Origin: an uncultured Neomegalonema sp.
GTDB taxonomy: Bacteria; Pseudomonadota; Alphaproteobacteria; Rhodobacterales; Rhodobacteraceae
Direction: 5' to 3'
NCBI GenBank assembly: GCA_937958345.1
Contig: CALGNW010000033.1
Coordinates: 1-10,072, forward strand
DNA: 10,072 bases
The notes under the pieces are model-generated. The model searched no databases. It had not been told where the DNA came from and saw only the letters and a list, made by a program, of their open reading frames with translations. The translations under genes were made by a program, and so were the position numbers. Below are positions 1-8,219 of the stretch, in pieces; the stretch's first letter is position 1, and the number at the start of each line of letters is the position of its first letter.

Positions 1-8
1 GAGAAATT

Positions 9-1172
9 ATGAACGCCTTTTCGAAAATCGAAGATTATGAAGTCGGCTACAACATACCTGCTGCTGTCGGCATGGACGAATCCGAAATCCAAACGCCCTG
101 CCTTGTGATCGACCTCGACGCAATGGAGCGCAACATCAAAAAGATGGGCAACTTCGCCAAAGAGATGGGCGTGCGCCATCGCAGTCACGGCAAGATGCAC
201 AAGTCCGTGGATGTGCAAAAAATTCAGCAAGAACTCGGCGGCGCGTGCGGTGTTTGCTGTCAAAAGGTGTCAGAGGCCGAAGCCTTCGCCCGCGGCGGCA
301 TAAAGGACGTACTCGTTTCCAATCAGGTCCGCGACCCTGCAAAAATCGACCGCCTCGCCCGTATTCCGAAACTCGGCGCGCGTGCGCTTTGCTGTGTCGA
401 TGACATCGAGAATGTGGCGGACTTGTCGGCTGGCGCGAAAAAGCACGGCACTGAAATCGAATGCCTGGTTGAAATCGACTGCGGCGCGGGTCGCTGCGGC
501 GTGACCACAACCGAAGCTGTGGTCGAAATCGCAAAAGCCATTCATGCGGCAGACAATCTGAAGTTCTCGGGCATCCAAGCCTATCAGGGCGCGATGCAGC
601 ACATGGACAGCTATGACGAGCGCAAGGCGAAAATCGATATCGCCGTCGCGATGGTCAAGGACGCCGTCGATACGCTGAAGGCCGAGGGCCTTGAATGCGA
701 CATTGTCGGCGGCGGCGGAACCGGCAGTTATTATTTCGAGGGCAACTCGGGCGTCTACAACGAACTGCAATGCGGGTCTTACGCCTTTATGGATGCAGAC
801 TATGGCCGCATCCTCGATAAAGACGGCAACCGCATTGATCAGGGCGAATGGGAAAACGCCCTCTTCATCCTGACCTCGGTGATGAGCCATGCAAAGGCCG
901 ACAAGGCAATCTGCGACGCCGGTCTCAAGGCCCAGTCCGTCGACAGCGGCCTGCCTTTCATCTTTGGCCGCAAAGATGTCGAGTACGTCAAATGCTCGGA
1001 CGAACACGGTGTCATTGCCGACCCCGATGGCGTCCTGAAAGTGAATGACAAGCTCAAGCTCGTTCCAGGACACTGCGACCCGACGTGCAACGTCCATGAC
1101 TGGTATGTCGGCGTCCGCAACGGAAAGGTCGAAACAATCTGGCCCGTCACTGCGCGCGGCCTTGCATACTAA
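9..1172 (+). CDS. bhcC: 3-hydroxy-D-aspartate aldolase (beta-hydroxyaspartate cycle, BhcC)
   Basis: This is a 387-residue PLP-dependent enzyme of the DSD1/D-threonine aldolase family (alanine racemase-type fold III). In the beta-hydroxyaspartate cycle the enzyme condenses glycine with glyoxylate to a 3-hydroxyaspartate stereoisomer in the cytoplasm. Seen: the N-terminal TPCLVIDLDAMERNI strand-helix (residues 29-43); the HGKMHKS block (60-66), whose Lys62 is the probable PLP lysine; a glycine-rich phosphate-binding stretch GGGGTGSYY near 235; and PGHCDPTCN (353-361), which fits the C-terminal metal-binding His/Cys signature of this family. Length matches characterised 3-hydroxyaspartate aldolases (about 387 residues). 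The start is supported by GAGA at 1-4, just upstream; the true Shine-Dalgarno may begin outside the window. bhcD follows 89 nt downstream, in the usual bhcABCD order. A general D-threonine aldolase or D-serine dehydratase role is possible from the family alone, but the neighbour argues for BhcC. Confidence 0.92.
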   Translation: MNAFSKIEDYEVGYNIPAAVGMDESEIQTPCLVIDLDAMERNIKKMGNFAKEMGVRHRSHGKMHKSVDVQKIQQELGGACGVCCQKVSEAEAFARGGIKDVLVSNQVRDPAKIDRLARIPKLGARALCCVDDIENVADLSAGAKKHGTEIECLVEIDCGAGRCGVTTTEAVVEIAKAIHAADNLKFSGIQAYQGAMQHMDSYDERKAKIDIAVAMVKDAVDTLKAEGLECDIVGGGGTGSYYFEGNSGVYNELQCGSYAFMDADYGRILDKDGNRIDQGEWENALFILTSVMSHAKADKAICDAGLKAQSVDSGLPFIFGRKDVEYVKCSDEHGVIADPDGVLKVNDKLKLVPGHCDPTCNVHDWYVGVRNGKVETIWPVTARGLAY

Positions 1173-1179
1173 GACCACA

Positions 1180-1208
1180 ATCAGTCCCGGTCTCGGGCCG
1201 GGGCTGAT
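1180..1208 (+). promoter_or_regulatory. Intergenic hairpin between bhcC and bhcD, not a classic terminator
   Basis: The arms 1180-1190 and 1198-1208 form an 11-bp stem with one G-U wobble around a 7-nt loop, starting 8 nt after the bhcC stop codon. No T-run follows the stem, so an intrinsic terminator is unlikely. By inference it could protect the 3' end of the upstream transcript or set different levels of bhcC and bhcD from one mRNA. The pairing is seen directly; the function is not shown. Confidence 0.6.
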
Positions 1209-1261
1209 CCGCTATGAAAGCGCAACGCACACGTTTCTCATGCCATGACAGGATACCCGCT

Positions 1262-2227
1262 ATGCTCATCGTCTCCGAAGAAGTTTGCCAAAAAGTCATT
1301 GGCCGTGCCGATGCTTTCGAGGCGGTGGAACAGGTTTTTGCCGCGATGGCACGGGGCGACGCATATAACTTCCCTGTTATCCGTGAAGCAATCGGCCACG
1401 CCGATGCGCTGTATGGCTTCAAGTCAGGTTTTGACCGTGCGGGTCTGGCACTCGGCCTCAAATCCGGTGGTTACTGGCCCGGCAACATGGATAAGGGCCT
1501 GACGAACCACCAATCCACGGTCTTCCTGTTTGATCCCGATACCGGAAAGCTACACGCGCTTGTCGGCGGAAACTATCTGACCGCTGTGCGAACCGCCGCC
1601 GCCAGTTCCGTCTCGATTGCTCATCTGGCCCGCAAAGATTCCAAAGTCCTCGGCATGGTCGGCGCAGGACATCAGGCGCAGTTTCAACTGCGTGCAGCGG
1701 CAGAACAGCGTGACTTCGAAAAGGTCCTCGCGTGGAATTTCCATCCCGACATGCTGCCCAAATTGGGTGCAGTGGCAGCCGAAATCGGACTGCCCTTCGA
1801 AGCTGTCGAGCGCGAGCAACTCGGCGCTGAGGCTGACGCGATCATCACCATCACATCGGCACACGAGGCCCTGATGATGAAGGATTGGGTTAAACCCGGC
1901 ACGCACATCGCCTGCATGGGGACGGACACCAAAGGCAAGCAAGAGGTCGATCCTGCACTGATCGCCGCCGCAACGGTCTTTACAGACGAGGTCGCGCAAT
2001 CGACCACAATCGGCGAGACTCAGCACGCTGTCGCGTCCGGTCTGATCGCGGAAAAAGACATCACCCCGATTGGGGATGTGATCAACGGCAAGCACCCGGG
2101 CCGCACCAGCGACGACGAAATTACGCTGTTCGATGGCACGGGTGTCGGCCTGCAGGATCTCGCGGTCGCATCGGTCGCGGCAAGGCTCGCTCAGCAGGCG
2201 GGCGATGCGGTCGTCATCGACCTTTGA
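1262..2227 (+). CDS. bhcD: Iminosuccinate reductase (ornithine cyclodeaminase/mu-crystallin family, BhcD)
   Basis: This is a 321-residue member of the ornithine cyclodeaminase/mu-crystallin family. In the beta-hydroxyaspartate cycle BhcD reduces iminosuccinate to L-aspartate with NADH, restoring the amino donor used by BhcA. Seen: GLKSGGY at 66-71, with the family-conserved Lys67; the NYLTAVRTAAAS block (104-115); a Rossmann dinucleotide-binding motif GMVGAGHQAQ at 131-140; and DGTGVGLQDL at 291-300, with the conserved Asp299. The ATG at 1262 is preferred because AGGA lies 8 nt upstream (1250-1253) and family members begin near this MLIVSEE sequence. An in-frame ATG at 1214 would add 16 untypical residues and overlap the region after the hairpin. 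The position directly after bhcC makes BhcD far more likely than true ornithine cyclodeaminase or alanine dehydrogenase activity. It is probably co-transcribed with bhcC and the dehydrogenase downstream. Confidence 0.9.
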   Translation: MLIVSEEVCQKVIGRADAFEAVEQVFAAMARGDAYNFPVIREAIGHADALYGFKSGFDRAGLALGLKSGGYWPGNMDKGLTNHQSTVFLFDPDTGKLHALVGGNYLTAVRTAAASSVSIAHLARKDSKVLGMVGAGHQAQFQLRAAAEQRDFEKVLAWNFHPDMLPKLGAVAAEIGLPFEAVEREQLGAEADAIITITSAHEALMMKDWVKPGTHIACMGTDTKGKQEVDPALIAAATVFTDEVAQSTTIGETQHAVASGLIAEKDITPIGDVINGKHPGRTSDDEITLFDGTGVGLQDLAVASVAARLAQQAGDAVVIDL

Positions 2228-2243
2228 ATCGGGCGGCGTGACC

Positions 2244-3056
2244 ATGACCGGAAACGACGCGGTCGGTATCCTTTTTATCGGACACGGTTCTATCGCGGCT
2301 TATGCCGCAAAACAGATCCGGCAAACCCCGCGCATGACCGTGCATTCCGCACTATGCCGCCCGGGACGGGACAGCGCCGCGCGGGCGGTCTTTGGCGAAA
2401 ATGTCGAGACCGGCACTCGGTTTGGCGACCTGTCCAGACAGGCCACCGTCGCTGTCGACTGTGCGGGCCACGACGCCCTTCGGGCACATGGTCCTGCCAT
2501 CCTCGGCGCGGGGGTGGATTTACTGACCGTTTCAAACGGCGCGCTCTCGGACCCCGACCTTCTTGATACATTGAGAGACGCCGCAATCCGCGGCGGCGCA
2601 AAGCTCAAATTCCTTTCCGGAGCGATCGGGGCGATTGATGCCATTGCAGCCGCCGCCGTCGGCGGATTGCACAGCGTGAGGTACACGGGGCGTAAACCCC
2701 CGATGGGCTGGGTCGGCTCACCTGCTGAAGAACGCTTGGACCTGCAATCACTCACCGAACCGACAGTTCACTTTAAGGGCTCCGCGCGCGAGGCAGCGAA
2801 ACGCTATCCGAAAAATGCCAATGTGGCGGCAACGATTGCTCTGGCAGGTCTCGGATTTGACAAAACGGAGGCGAGATTAATCGCCGACCCGACCATCACA
2901 ACCAATCAACATCAGATCGAAGCAAGCGGCGCATTCGGCACGCTGTCTTTCACCATCGAAGGACATGCCCTGCCCGACAATCCGCGATCATCGGCACTCA
3001 CCGCCATGTCGGTTGTCAAAGCCCTGAATGATTACGCCGAACCAATCATCACCTGA
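2244..3056 (+). CDS. L-aspartate dehydrogenase (NadX type)
   Basis: This is a 270-residue protein of the aspartate dehydrogenase family (NAD-binding domain 3 plus DUF108). The family interconverts L-aspartate and iminosuccinate (or oxaloacetate plus ammonia) with NAD(P). Seen: an N-terminal Rossmann motif GHGSIA at 13-18; VDCAGHDAL near 71-79; SNGALSD at 97-103; SGAIGAIDA at 125-133; TGRKPP at 148-153; KRYPKNANVAATIALAG at 186-202; and NQHQIEASG at 221-229, whose His223 fits the conserved catalytic histidine. The ATG at 2244 is 16 nt after the bhcD stop and fits the family N-terminus; a GTG at 2238 is an in-frame alternative. An upstream ATG at 2133 lies inside bhcD and is rejected. Tight spacing implies one transcript with bhcD. 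Elsewhere such enzymes feed NAD synthesis with nadA and nadC; neither is seen here, so a role in the glyoxylate pathway is inferred. Confidence 0.87.
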   Translation: MTGNDAVGILFIGHGSIAAYAAKQIRQTPRMTVHSALCRPGRDSAARAVFGENVETGTRFGDLSRQATVAVDCAGHDALRAHGPAILGAGVDLLTVSNGALSDPDLLDTLRDAAIRGGAKLKFLSGAIGAIDAIAAAAVGGLHSVRYTGRKPPMGWVGSPAEERLDLQSLTEPTVHFKGSAREAAKRYPKNANVAATIALAGLGFDKTEARLIADPTITTNQHQIEASGAFGTLSFTIEGHALPDNPRSSALTAMSVVKALNDYAEPIIT

Positions 3057-3076
3057 CCGGCGCATACTCACCAACT

Positions 3077-3547
3077 TCAGGTCGCGATGTTCTTACGCCG
3101 CCCCGCCGTTTTCAGACCGGGCGTTCCCCAAAAATGAGCCAGTGAAGAGGCGACGCCCTGCGTATCGGCGAAAGTCGCAGGCTTTGTAAAAAAGGCGTTC
3201 GCGCCCAGCGCATAGCTTTTTTGGCAATCGGCCTCGGAATCGGACGTCGACAAAACAACCACCGGAACAAGGTTCGGATGTGCCCCGCCGCGCACCGTAG
3301 TCAAAACATCAAAGCCCGAATGGCCGGGCAAGTTCAGATCGAGCAAGATGAGGTCAGGAAATACAACCTCCTCTGATCCCGTGTCGATTCCTTCGTCAAG
3401 AATGCGATACAAATCCTCCCGGCTGGAAACGCTTTCAAAACGAGGGGCAACCTCGCACATTTTGAAAGCGCGCCGCATCGAATATATGTCCTCGGGGTCG
3501 TCATCCAGCATGACGACGAAGAGTTGATCATTTGTCGGCGTTGTCAT
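3077..3547 (-). CDS. Single-domain response regulator, Rcp1-like
   Basis: This is a 156-residue receiver domain with no output domain. Seen: acidic triad Asp15-Asp16-Asp17 after the first strand; phospho-acceptor Asp70 in LILLDLNLPG; switch residues Ser100/Thr101 in VVVLSTS; and Lys122 in FFTKPAT. All catalytic positions of a receiver are present. The long insert between helix 2 and strand 3 (about residues 50-64) and the DLNLPG/LSTS wording match the Rcp1 subfamily, which pairs with phytochrome-like kinases carrying an HDLQEPLR H-box, exactly the type encoded just upstream. The start lies inside the kinase reading frame, with a 20-nt overlap, so translational coupling is likely. GGAT lies 6 nt upstream of the ATG. 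With no effector domain, it must act by protein contact or pass phosphate on. Its gene converges on the aspartate dehydrogenase gene with a 20-nt gap. Confidence 0.9.
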   Translation of the reverse strand: MTTPTNDQLFVVMLDDDPEDIYSMRRAFKMCEVAPRFESVSSREDLYRILDEGIDTGSEEVVFPDLILLDLNLPGHSGFDVLTTVRGGAHPNLVPVVVLSTSDSEADCQKSYALGANAFFTKPATFADTQGVASSLAHFWGTPGLKTAGRRKNIAT

Positions 3548-6500
3548 GCCCGATCCGATTTACCTCACGAATTCTGATGGAGAATGCAGCGCCGTCACCG
3601 ACCGCGCTGCTCACACTGATATTCCAGCCATGACGCTCGCAAACTGTCCGGCAAATCGCCAGACCAATTCCCGTACCGTCAAATTCCTTGCGGTTGTGCA
3701 ATCGGGCAAACGGCTCAAAGATACGGGCGGCATCCTCTGGGGCCATACCGATACCATTGTCTCTGACCGTTATTTCGACGCCTTCGTTCCACTTTTTGCT
3801 GCTGATCTCGATTTTGGGTGCGACCCCTTTATTCCGGTACTTCAGGCCGTTCGACATCAGGTTCCTGAACAACTGCTGCACCAGAGTCGCATCGCCTGTC
3901 ACTTCAGGCATGTCGCCGACAACAAACTTCGCGTTCGCCTCGGCAGCCGTGACATCGAACTCGCTCCACAACTCCCGCAGCAACTCGCCCAGATCAATCG
4001 GCTTAACGTTCATCTCTTTGCCCGACGCCGTCGACAACGCCAGAATATCCTGAACCAACTGACGCATGCGTTCAGCCGAACTTGAAATAACATCAACGAA
4101 ATAGCGGCCATCTTCACTCATTTCGTCGCCGCAATCATCGACGAGATATTCAGTGAATTGCATCAGCTTGCGCAGCGGTTCTTGCAGGTCGTGCGACGCA
4201 ACATGCGCGAACTGTTTCAGGCTGTCGTTGGTCGCCAGCAACCGCTCGTTCTTCGCAGACAATTCGTCATTCAGATCAAAAACGCGCTGCTCTTGCTCTT
4301 TCTGACGGGTAATATCCATCGCGATGACAAGCAGATTTGCTTCTCCGCTTTCCTGATGGACGAACGGAATTTTATCGGTTTCAACCCACGCCAGATCACC
4401 GCCTTTCGGGGTGAACCTTTCGACGATATGTTTGCGCGGTTTGCCGGAGCTGATCACTTCCAGATCATCTTCGTGATACTTCTTCGCCATTTCCGGGAAG
4501 AGTTCATAGGTATCGCCGCCGGTCGCTGCTTCGACAGTCAATCCCATCGCTTCGGCTGCCGCATTGTTCAACCGCAGAATTTTGTTGTGGCTATCCTTGA
4601 TCCAGACTTTCGCACGGATGTTGTCGAGGATCATCGACAGATCGCCGCGCGTGCGCTCGATCCCGCGCATCAGTGTATCACGCTCGACGCGACGCCCCAT
4701 CCATTCGGACAGCGTTTGAATAAAGCTGCGGTGCAAGTCGGTAAACTCGGAGCCTCGCTCGCTGCGCGAGGCAAAGTTGACCGCGCCGGTCTGGCCCATC
4801 TCGATATCAATCCGCTGCCCGATAAACGATTCCAGTCCCGTCTTGCGATAGGCCTCGTGGTTCCTGAACTCGGACTCTGAGATGTGGGGGATGCAAACCG
4901 CTTTGTTTTTCGAGGCCAATTCACCAACAAAACTCTGATCGAGATCGAGCACCTTGCCTGAATGAAACCCGAGCAAATCGCCGCCGACAACACTCTCAAC
5001 TGTAAACTTTTTCCCTTCGATACGGCTGAAGACACCGAGCGGCATATCCAAGAATTCCACACCAATCTCGAGCGCAGAGACAAGGCTCTCCCGCAATGGT
5101 GCCTCTGCATCGAGGTGCAGTTGTGACAGTTTTTCGAGAGCAATCCGATACCCGGTGGCATCCGAAATATCCTGACCGATGGCCTGATACTCGCGCAGGA
5201 CGCCGTCGCCATCGGCAATTTTACGCACCGTACCTTCGAACCAGCGCGGGCGTCCCTTTTCCTCGCCCATATTCAGCAGGAACGGCAGCGCCTCGCCCGG
5301 CTTCATCCGGCCTATCTGGGCTTTGAATTCCTGGTTTTGCTTACTCGGAATAATCGCGCTCAAAGGCCGGTTGAGAATATCTTCGCGGCGCGAACCGAAC
5401 AGCTCGATTGACGCTTCGTTGCAGAAGGTAACTTTCTCGTCTTCCGCGCGCCAACGCAGCATAAAGTGACCGATGTCCTTCACGATGCCTTCGTAGCGCG
5501 TGGCGAGCGTCTGTGCGTCAACCTGCGCACGCTTAAGTTCGGTGACGTCGACCATCGTCAAGACCGCGCCCGAAACTTCGCCGGGTGATGCGACATACGG
5601 TAAGGCGCGCAGCAGCATGACGGAGTCGCCCAACTTGACCTCGCGCTCAACGGACTCGCCGGTCTCGACTGTGCTCCACAGCGTTTCGGTCAAGTGAGGG
5701 TCACCGAAACGGTTGGTGATATGCCCGATTGGCCTGCCAATATCCTGATCCAGAATATTAAACGCCTGCACAGCCGCAGGGGTAAAGCGACGTACTTTCA
5801 AATCGGAATCGACAAAGATTGTGCCGATGCCGGTGGCTTGCAGCAAATGCTCCATGTCACTCGACATTTCGGTCAATTCGATAATCTTACGCTGGTGCTC
5901 CGCACTCACGGTGTAGAGTTCTTCGTTTACCGAATGCAATTCTTCGTTCGTACTTTGCAGTTCCTCGTTCGACGCCATCAACTCTTCGTTCGTGGCCTGC
6001 AACTCTTCGTTCGACGTCTCCAGTTCCTCGACTGTCGTTTGCAGTGTCTCCTCGGAGCCTTGAAGTTCGTGCTCAAGGTCTTCGATCCGTTGGCGCAACA
6101 ACGTTACGGTTTCAATGTCTTCAGCCTGAACATCCAGATCATCGAAATCCGGAATTCGAATGGTTTCGTTTTGCTCGATAATTGTCAGCAGCATCAGGTC
6201 GTCATCTTCGCGGCGGTCACCGATCGCTTCGAGCGCAATCACGAAATTCGATTGCTCGTTCGCCTCACCGCGAACCCGAATTTTCCGCTCGAAGGGCAGC
6301 GAACTCGGCGTTCGCGCACGGTCCAGCGCCGCAGACACAACAACGCGCAGATCACCGCGAACCAGATCATCAATCCGCTGCGAGAAATTGCCTTCGGCGA
6401 TATTGATAAACCGGCCAGCATCGCCGAACACCCGCACCACTTCGCCGCTTCGTTTCAGCAAAAAGCCCGGTGGAGCGTATCGCTTCAAAAGCATATCAAG

Positions 6501-8219
6501 CGAACGTTCGTAAACGCGCTTTGCGTCACTTCGCACGATCGGCTTATCGCCGACGAACGATGACAACACCGCGGCGGCGGCAGGTCGTGCCGTATGCTTC
6601 ACACGCGGCAGCTGGGTCATCGACTCGATCAAACGCACATCGCGGCGCTTTTCAAAAATGCGCCAACGCTGGTCGAGCAACTCGAACTCGTTCGACAATT
6701 CGCCGACTGTCTCGCTCGGCCCGAGGAAAATATACCCGCCCTTGGAGAGCGAAAAATGGAAATAGGCGAGGGCTTTCTGCTGCGCACTCCCGTTAAGATA
6801 GATTAGCAGGTTGCGGCAACTGACCAGGTCGATTTTGGTGAAGGGCGGATCACGCAGAATGTTATGCACACTGAACACAACCATCTGCCGCAAGACAGGT
6901 CGGACCTGATAGCTGTTGCCGTTAAATTCGAAATACCGATCGCGCAATTCTTTGGGGATGCGCCGCACATCGCTCTTGTCATACACGGCAAGGTTTGCCG
7001 CTTCGAGAGAACGGTGGTGGATGTCGGTCGCGAGAATCTTGACGTTCGGAATAATGTTTGCCTTCAACGCCTCTTCCGCAAGAGCAATAGCAATCGAGTA
7101 CGCCTCCTGCCCGCTCGCGCAGCCGGGAATCCAAACACGGATCTGGCGGTCAGCCGACATCTTCTCGACCAGCTTTGTAATGACCTTTTTGCTCAGAGCT
7201 TCAAAGGCTTGCTCATCACGGAAGAATTCGGTGACTTCAATCAGAAAGTCGCCATAGAGGGCGTCGGCCTCGTCCATGTCATTGGCCATCTTCGAGGCGT
7301 ATTCGTCGAGGCTATCAAAGCCGAGCAGTTCAACGCGGCGCTGCAAACGCCGGTCAATCGTCGCGTTCTTATAATGGCTGAAATCTGCCCCGAACCGTTC
7401 ACGCAACAACTGGAACACCCGCTCTTTCGGGTCCGTCTCGACCACCTCTCGCGGGACATGCGCTACCGGCTCGCCGTCGGCCAATCGCGAGATGATGCGC
7501 GCCAGCCCCTTCGGCGGAGCGATGGCATCAGGCGTCAACGCTTCGATCACCGAATTCGGCATACCGTCAAACTTGGCGGTTTCAGGTTCCTGAACCAGCA
7601 CCGTCCCGCCGACATCCTGAATCGCCGCCGCACCAATCGTCCCGTCGCTGCCTGTGCCAGACAAGATGATGGCGATGGCCTTTTCACCCTGCTCTTCTGC
7701 GAGCGATTCCATGAACGTGTTAATCGGCAAGTGCAAAGCATCGCGGGAAGACACGGGCTTGAGCACAAATTTGCCGTTCGCAATCGTCATATGAACACGG
7801 GGGACGTTCAGATAAATCGTGTTCGCCTCGACAGCCATTCCGTCTTCGACGCGGCTGATCTTCATGGCTGAACGCCGGTTGAGCAACTCGTCCATCATGC
7901 TGCGGAAATCCGGCGACAGGTGCTGGATCACCACATAGGCGAGTCCCATGTCGACGCGAATGTTATCAAAGAACTGCTCAAACGGCTCCAGCCCACCCGC
8001 TGAAGCACCGATGGCAACAACACGGCAACTCGCGATAGTGCCCGGTTTTACAGGCTGTCCTGCGCTCTCGACGGGGTCTGATGCACCAATAACAGGCCGC
8101 ACGACCTCCGCGCCGTCGGTCGTCGTGGCGCGATCAGCGACACGCATAGCTTCATCCAATGACGGCTCGTCGGATGCGCCGGGAATATCTTGCCCCGAGT
8201 CTTTTTTATCCCGAGTCAT
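3528..8219 (-). CDS. CheB-CheR-PAS-GAF sensor histidine kinase
   Basis: This is a 1563-residue multidomain protein with no signal peptide or membrane segment, hence cytosolic. After a disordered start (1-62) comes a CheB methylesterase domain (about 65-245) with Ser73 in GASAGG, His100 in IQHLSP and Asp192 in GTGSDG, an intact triad without the usual CheB receiver. A CheR methyltransferase follows (about 266-525), with VTEFFR, the SAM loop WIPGCASGQEAYS (363-375), ATDIHHRS and SCRNLLIYL. Next are a degenerate PAS-like region (570-680), a coiled coil of heptads (700-775), PAS (788-898), PAS (905-1020), GAF (1030-1180) and PAS (1192-1310). The kinase core has His1343 in ASHDLQEPLR, N-box Asn1453/Asn1457, DNGIGM at 1487-1492 and GTGIGL at 1515-1520. 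GGGAAAG just upstream supports the ATG. The stop overlaps the downstream receiver gene, its likely partner. The signal sensed is unknown; the GAF lacks a recognisable bilin cysteine motif. The family is known, often annotated CheB/CheR fusion or PAS kinase. Confidence 0.93.
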   Translation of the reverse strand: MTRDKKDSGQDIPGASDEPSLDEAMRVADRATTTDGAEVVRPVIGASDPVESAGQPVKPGTIASCRVVAIGASAGGLEPFEQFFDNIRVDMGLAYVVIQHLSPDFRSMMDELLNRRSAMKISRVEDGMAVEANTIYLNVPRVHMTIANGKFVLKPVSSRDALHLPINTFMESLAEEQGEKAIAIILSGTGSDGTIGAAAIQDVGGTVLVQEPETAKFDGMPNSVIEALTPDAIAPPKGLARIISRLADGEPVAHVPREVVETDPKERVFQLLRERFGADFSHYKNATIDRRLQRRVELLGFDSLDEYASKMANDMDEADALYGDFLIEVTEFFRDEQAFEALSKKVITKLVEKMSADRQIRVWIPGCASGQEAYSIAIALAEEALKANIIPNVKILATDIHHRSLEAANLAVYDKSDVRRIPKELRDRYFEFNGNSYQVRPVLRQMVVFSVHNILRDPPFTKIDLVSCRNLLIYLNGSAQQKALAYFHFSLSKGGYIFLGPSETVGELSNEFELLDQRWRIFEKRRDVRLIESMTQLPRVKHTARPAAAAVLSSFVGDKPIVRSDAKRVYERSLDMLLKRYAPPGFLLKRSGEVVRVFGDAGRFINIAEGNFSQRIDDLVRGDLRVVVSAALDRARTPSSLPFERKIRVRGEANEQSNFVIALEAIGDRREDDDLMLLTIIEQNETIRIPDFDDLDVQAEDIETVTLLRQRIEDLEHELQGSEETLQTTVEELETSNEELQATNEELMASNEELQSTNEELHSVNEELYTVSAEHQRKIIELTEMSSDMEHLLQATGIGTIFVDSDLKVRRFTPAAVQAFNILDQDIGRPIGHITNRFGDPHLTETLWSTVETGESVEREVKLGDSVMLLRALPYVASPGEVSGAVLTMVDVTELKRAQVDAQTLATRYEGIVKDIGHFMLRWRAEDEKVTFCNEASIELFGSRREDILNRPLSAIIPSKQNQEFKAQIGRMKPGEALPFLLNMGEEKGRPRWFEGTVRKIADGDGVLREYQAIGQDISDATGYRIALEKLSQLHLDAEAPLRESLVSALEIGVEFLDMPLGVFSRIEGKKFTVESVVGGDLLGFHSGKVLDLDQSFVGELASKNKAVCIPHISESEFRNHEAYRKTGLESFIGQRIDIEMGQTGAVNFASRSERGSEFTDLHRSFIQTLSEWMGRRVERDTLMRGIERTRGDLSMILDNIRAKVWIKDSHNKILRLNNAAAEAMGLTVEAATGGDTYELFPEMAKKYHEDDLEVISSGKPRKHIVERFTPKGGDLAWVETDKIPFVHQESGEANLLVIAMDITRQKEQEQRVFDLNDELSAKNERLLATNDSLKQFAHVASHDLQEPLRKLMQFTEYLVDDCGDEMSEDGRYFVDVISSSAERMRQLVQDILALSTASGKEMNVKPIDLGELLRELWSEFDVTAAEANAKFVVGDMPEVTGDATLVQQLFRNLMSNGLKYRNKGVAPKIEISSKKWNEGVEITVRDNGIGMAPEDAARIFEPFARLHNRKEFDGTGIGLAICRTVCERHGWNISVSSAVGDGAAFSIRIREVNRIGHDNADK
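5916..6029 (-). repeat. Heptad-encoding tandem repeat (NEEL units) in the kinase coiled coil
   Basis: Within the kinase, residues 731-768 carry EEL/NEEL every seven residues (731, 737, 744, 751, 758 and 765). At DNA level this is an imperfect 21-nt repeat, visible on the plus strand as recurring TTCTTCGTTC-like units. It builds the parallel coiled coil between the methyltransferase half and the PAS/kinase half. Such NEEL heptads are typical of CheB-CheR-PAS fusions. The third codon positions differ between copies, so the repeat is old, not a recent expansion. Confidence 0.85.

Noticed and set aside
270..1178. Long minus-strand open frame (302 codons) opposite bhcC
   Set aside because: Its protein resembles no family I recognise, and the plus strand carries a clear, full-length aldolase with conserved motifs. 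It is a shadow of GC-biased codons.
1214..1261. Upstream ATG that would extend BhcD by 16 residues
   Set aside because: The extension is not typical of the family, lacks a ribosome binding site, and the ATG at 1262 has AGGA well placed.
2695..2706. GC-rich short hairpin GGGG...CCCC inside the aspartate dehydrogenase gene
   Set aside because: It is explained by the codons of the family-conserved TGRKPP motif and needs no separate function.
4670..5130. Phytochrome-like photoreceptor reading of the kinase, from the HDLQEPLR H-box, GAF domain and Rcp1-like partner
   Set aside because: The GAF domain has only one cysteine (Cys1109 in AVCIPH) and no recognisable bilin-binding motif, and no PHY domain is seen. 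The signal is left unassigned.
7096..7120. Gln371 in the CheR SAM loop (GQEAYS) instead of the more common GEEAYS
   Set aside because: The Gln form is, to my knowledge, tolerated in many CheR proteins and the second Glu is kept, so it is weak evidence for an inactive methyltransferase.
6864..7871. Plus-strand open frame of 335 codons, with others at 4158-4880 and 5694-6563, opposite the kinase
   Set aside because: All lie antisense to recognisable CheR, PAS, GAF or coiled-coil sequence. The one at 5694-6563 has phenylalanine/leucine-rich repeats that are simply the antisense of the NEEL heptads.
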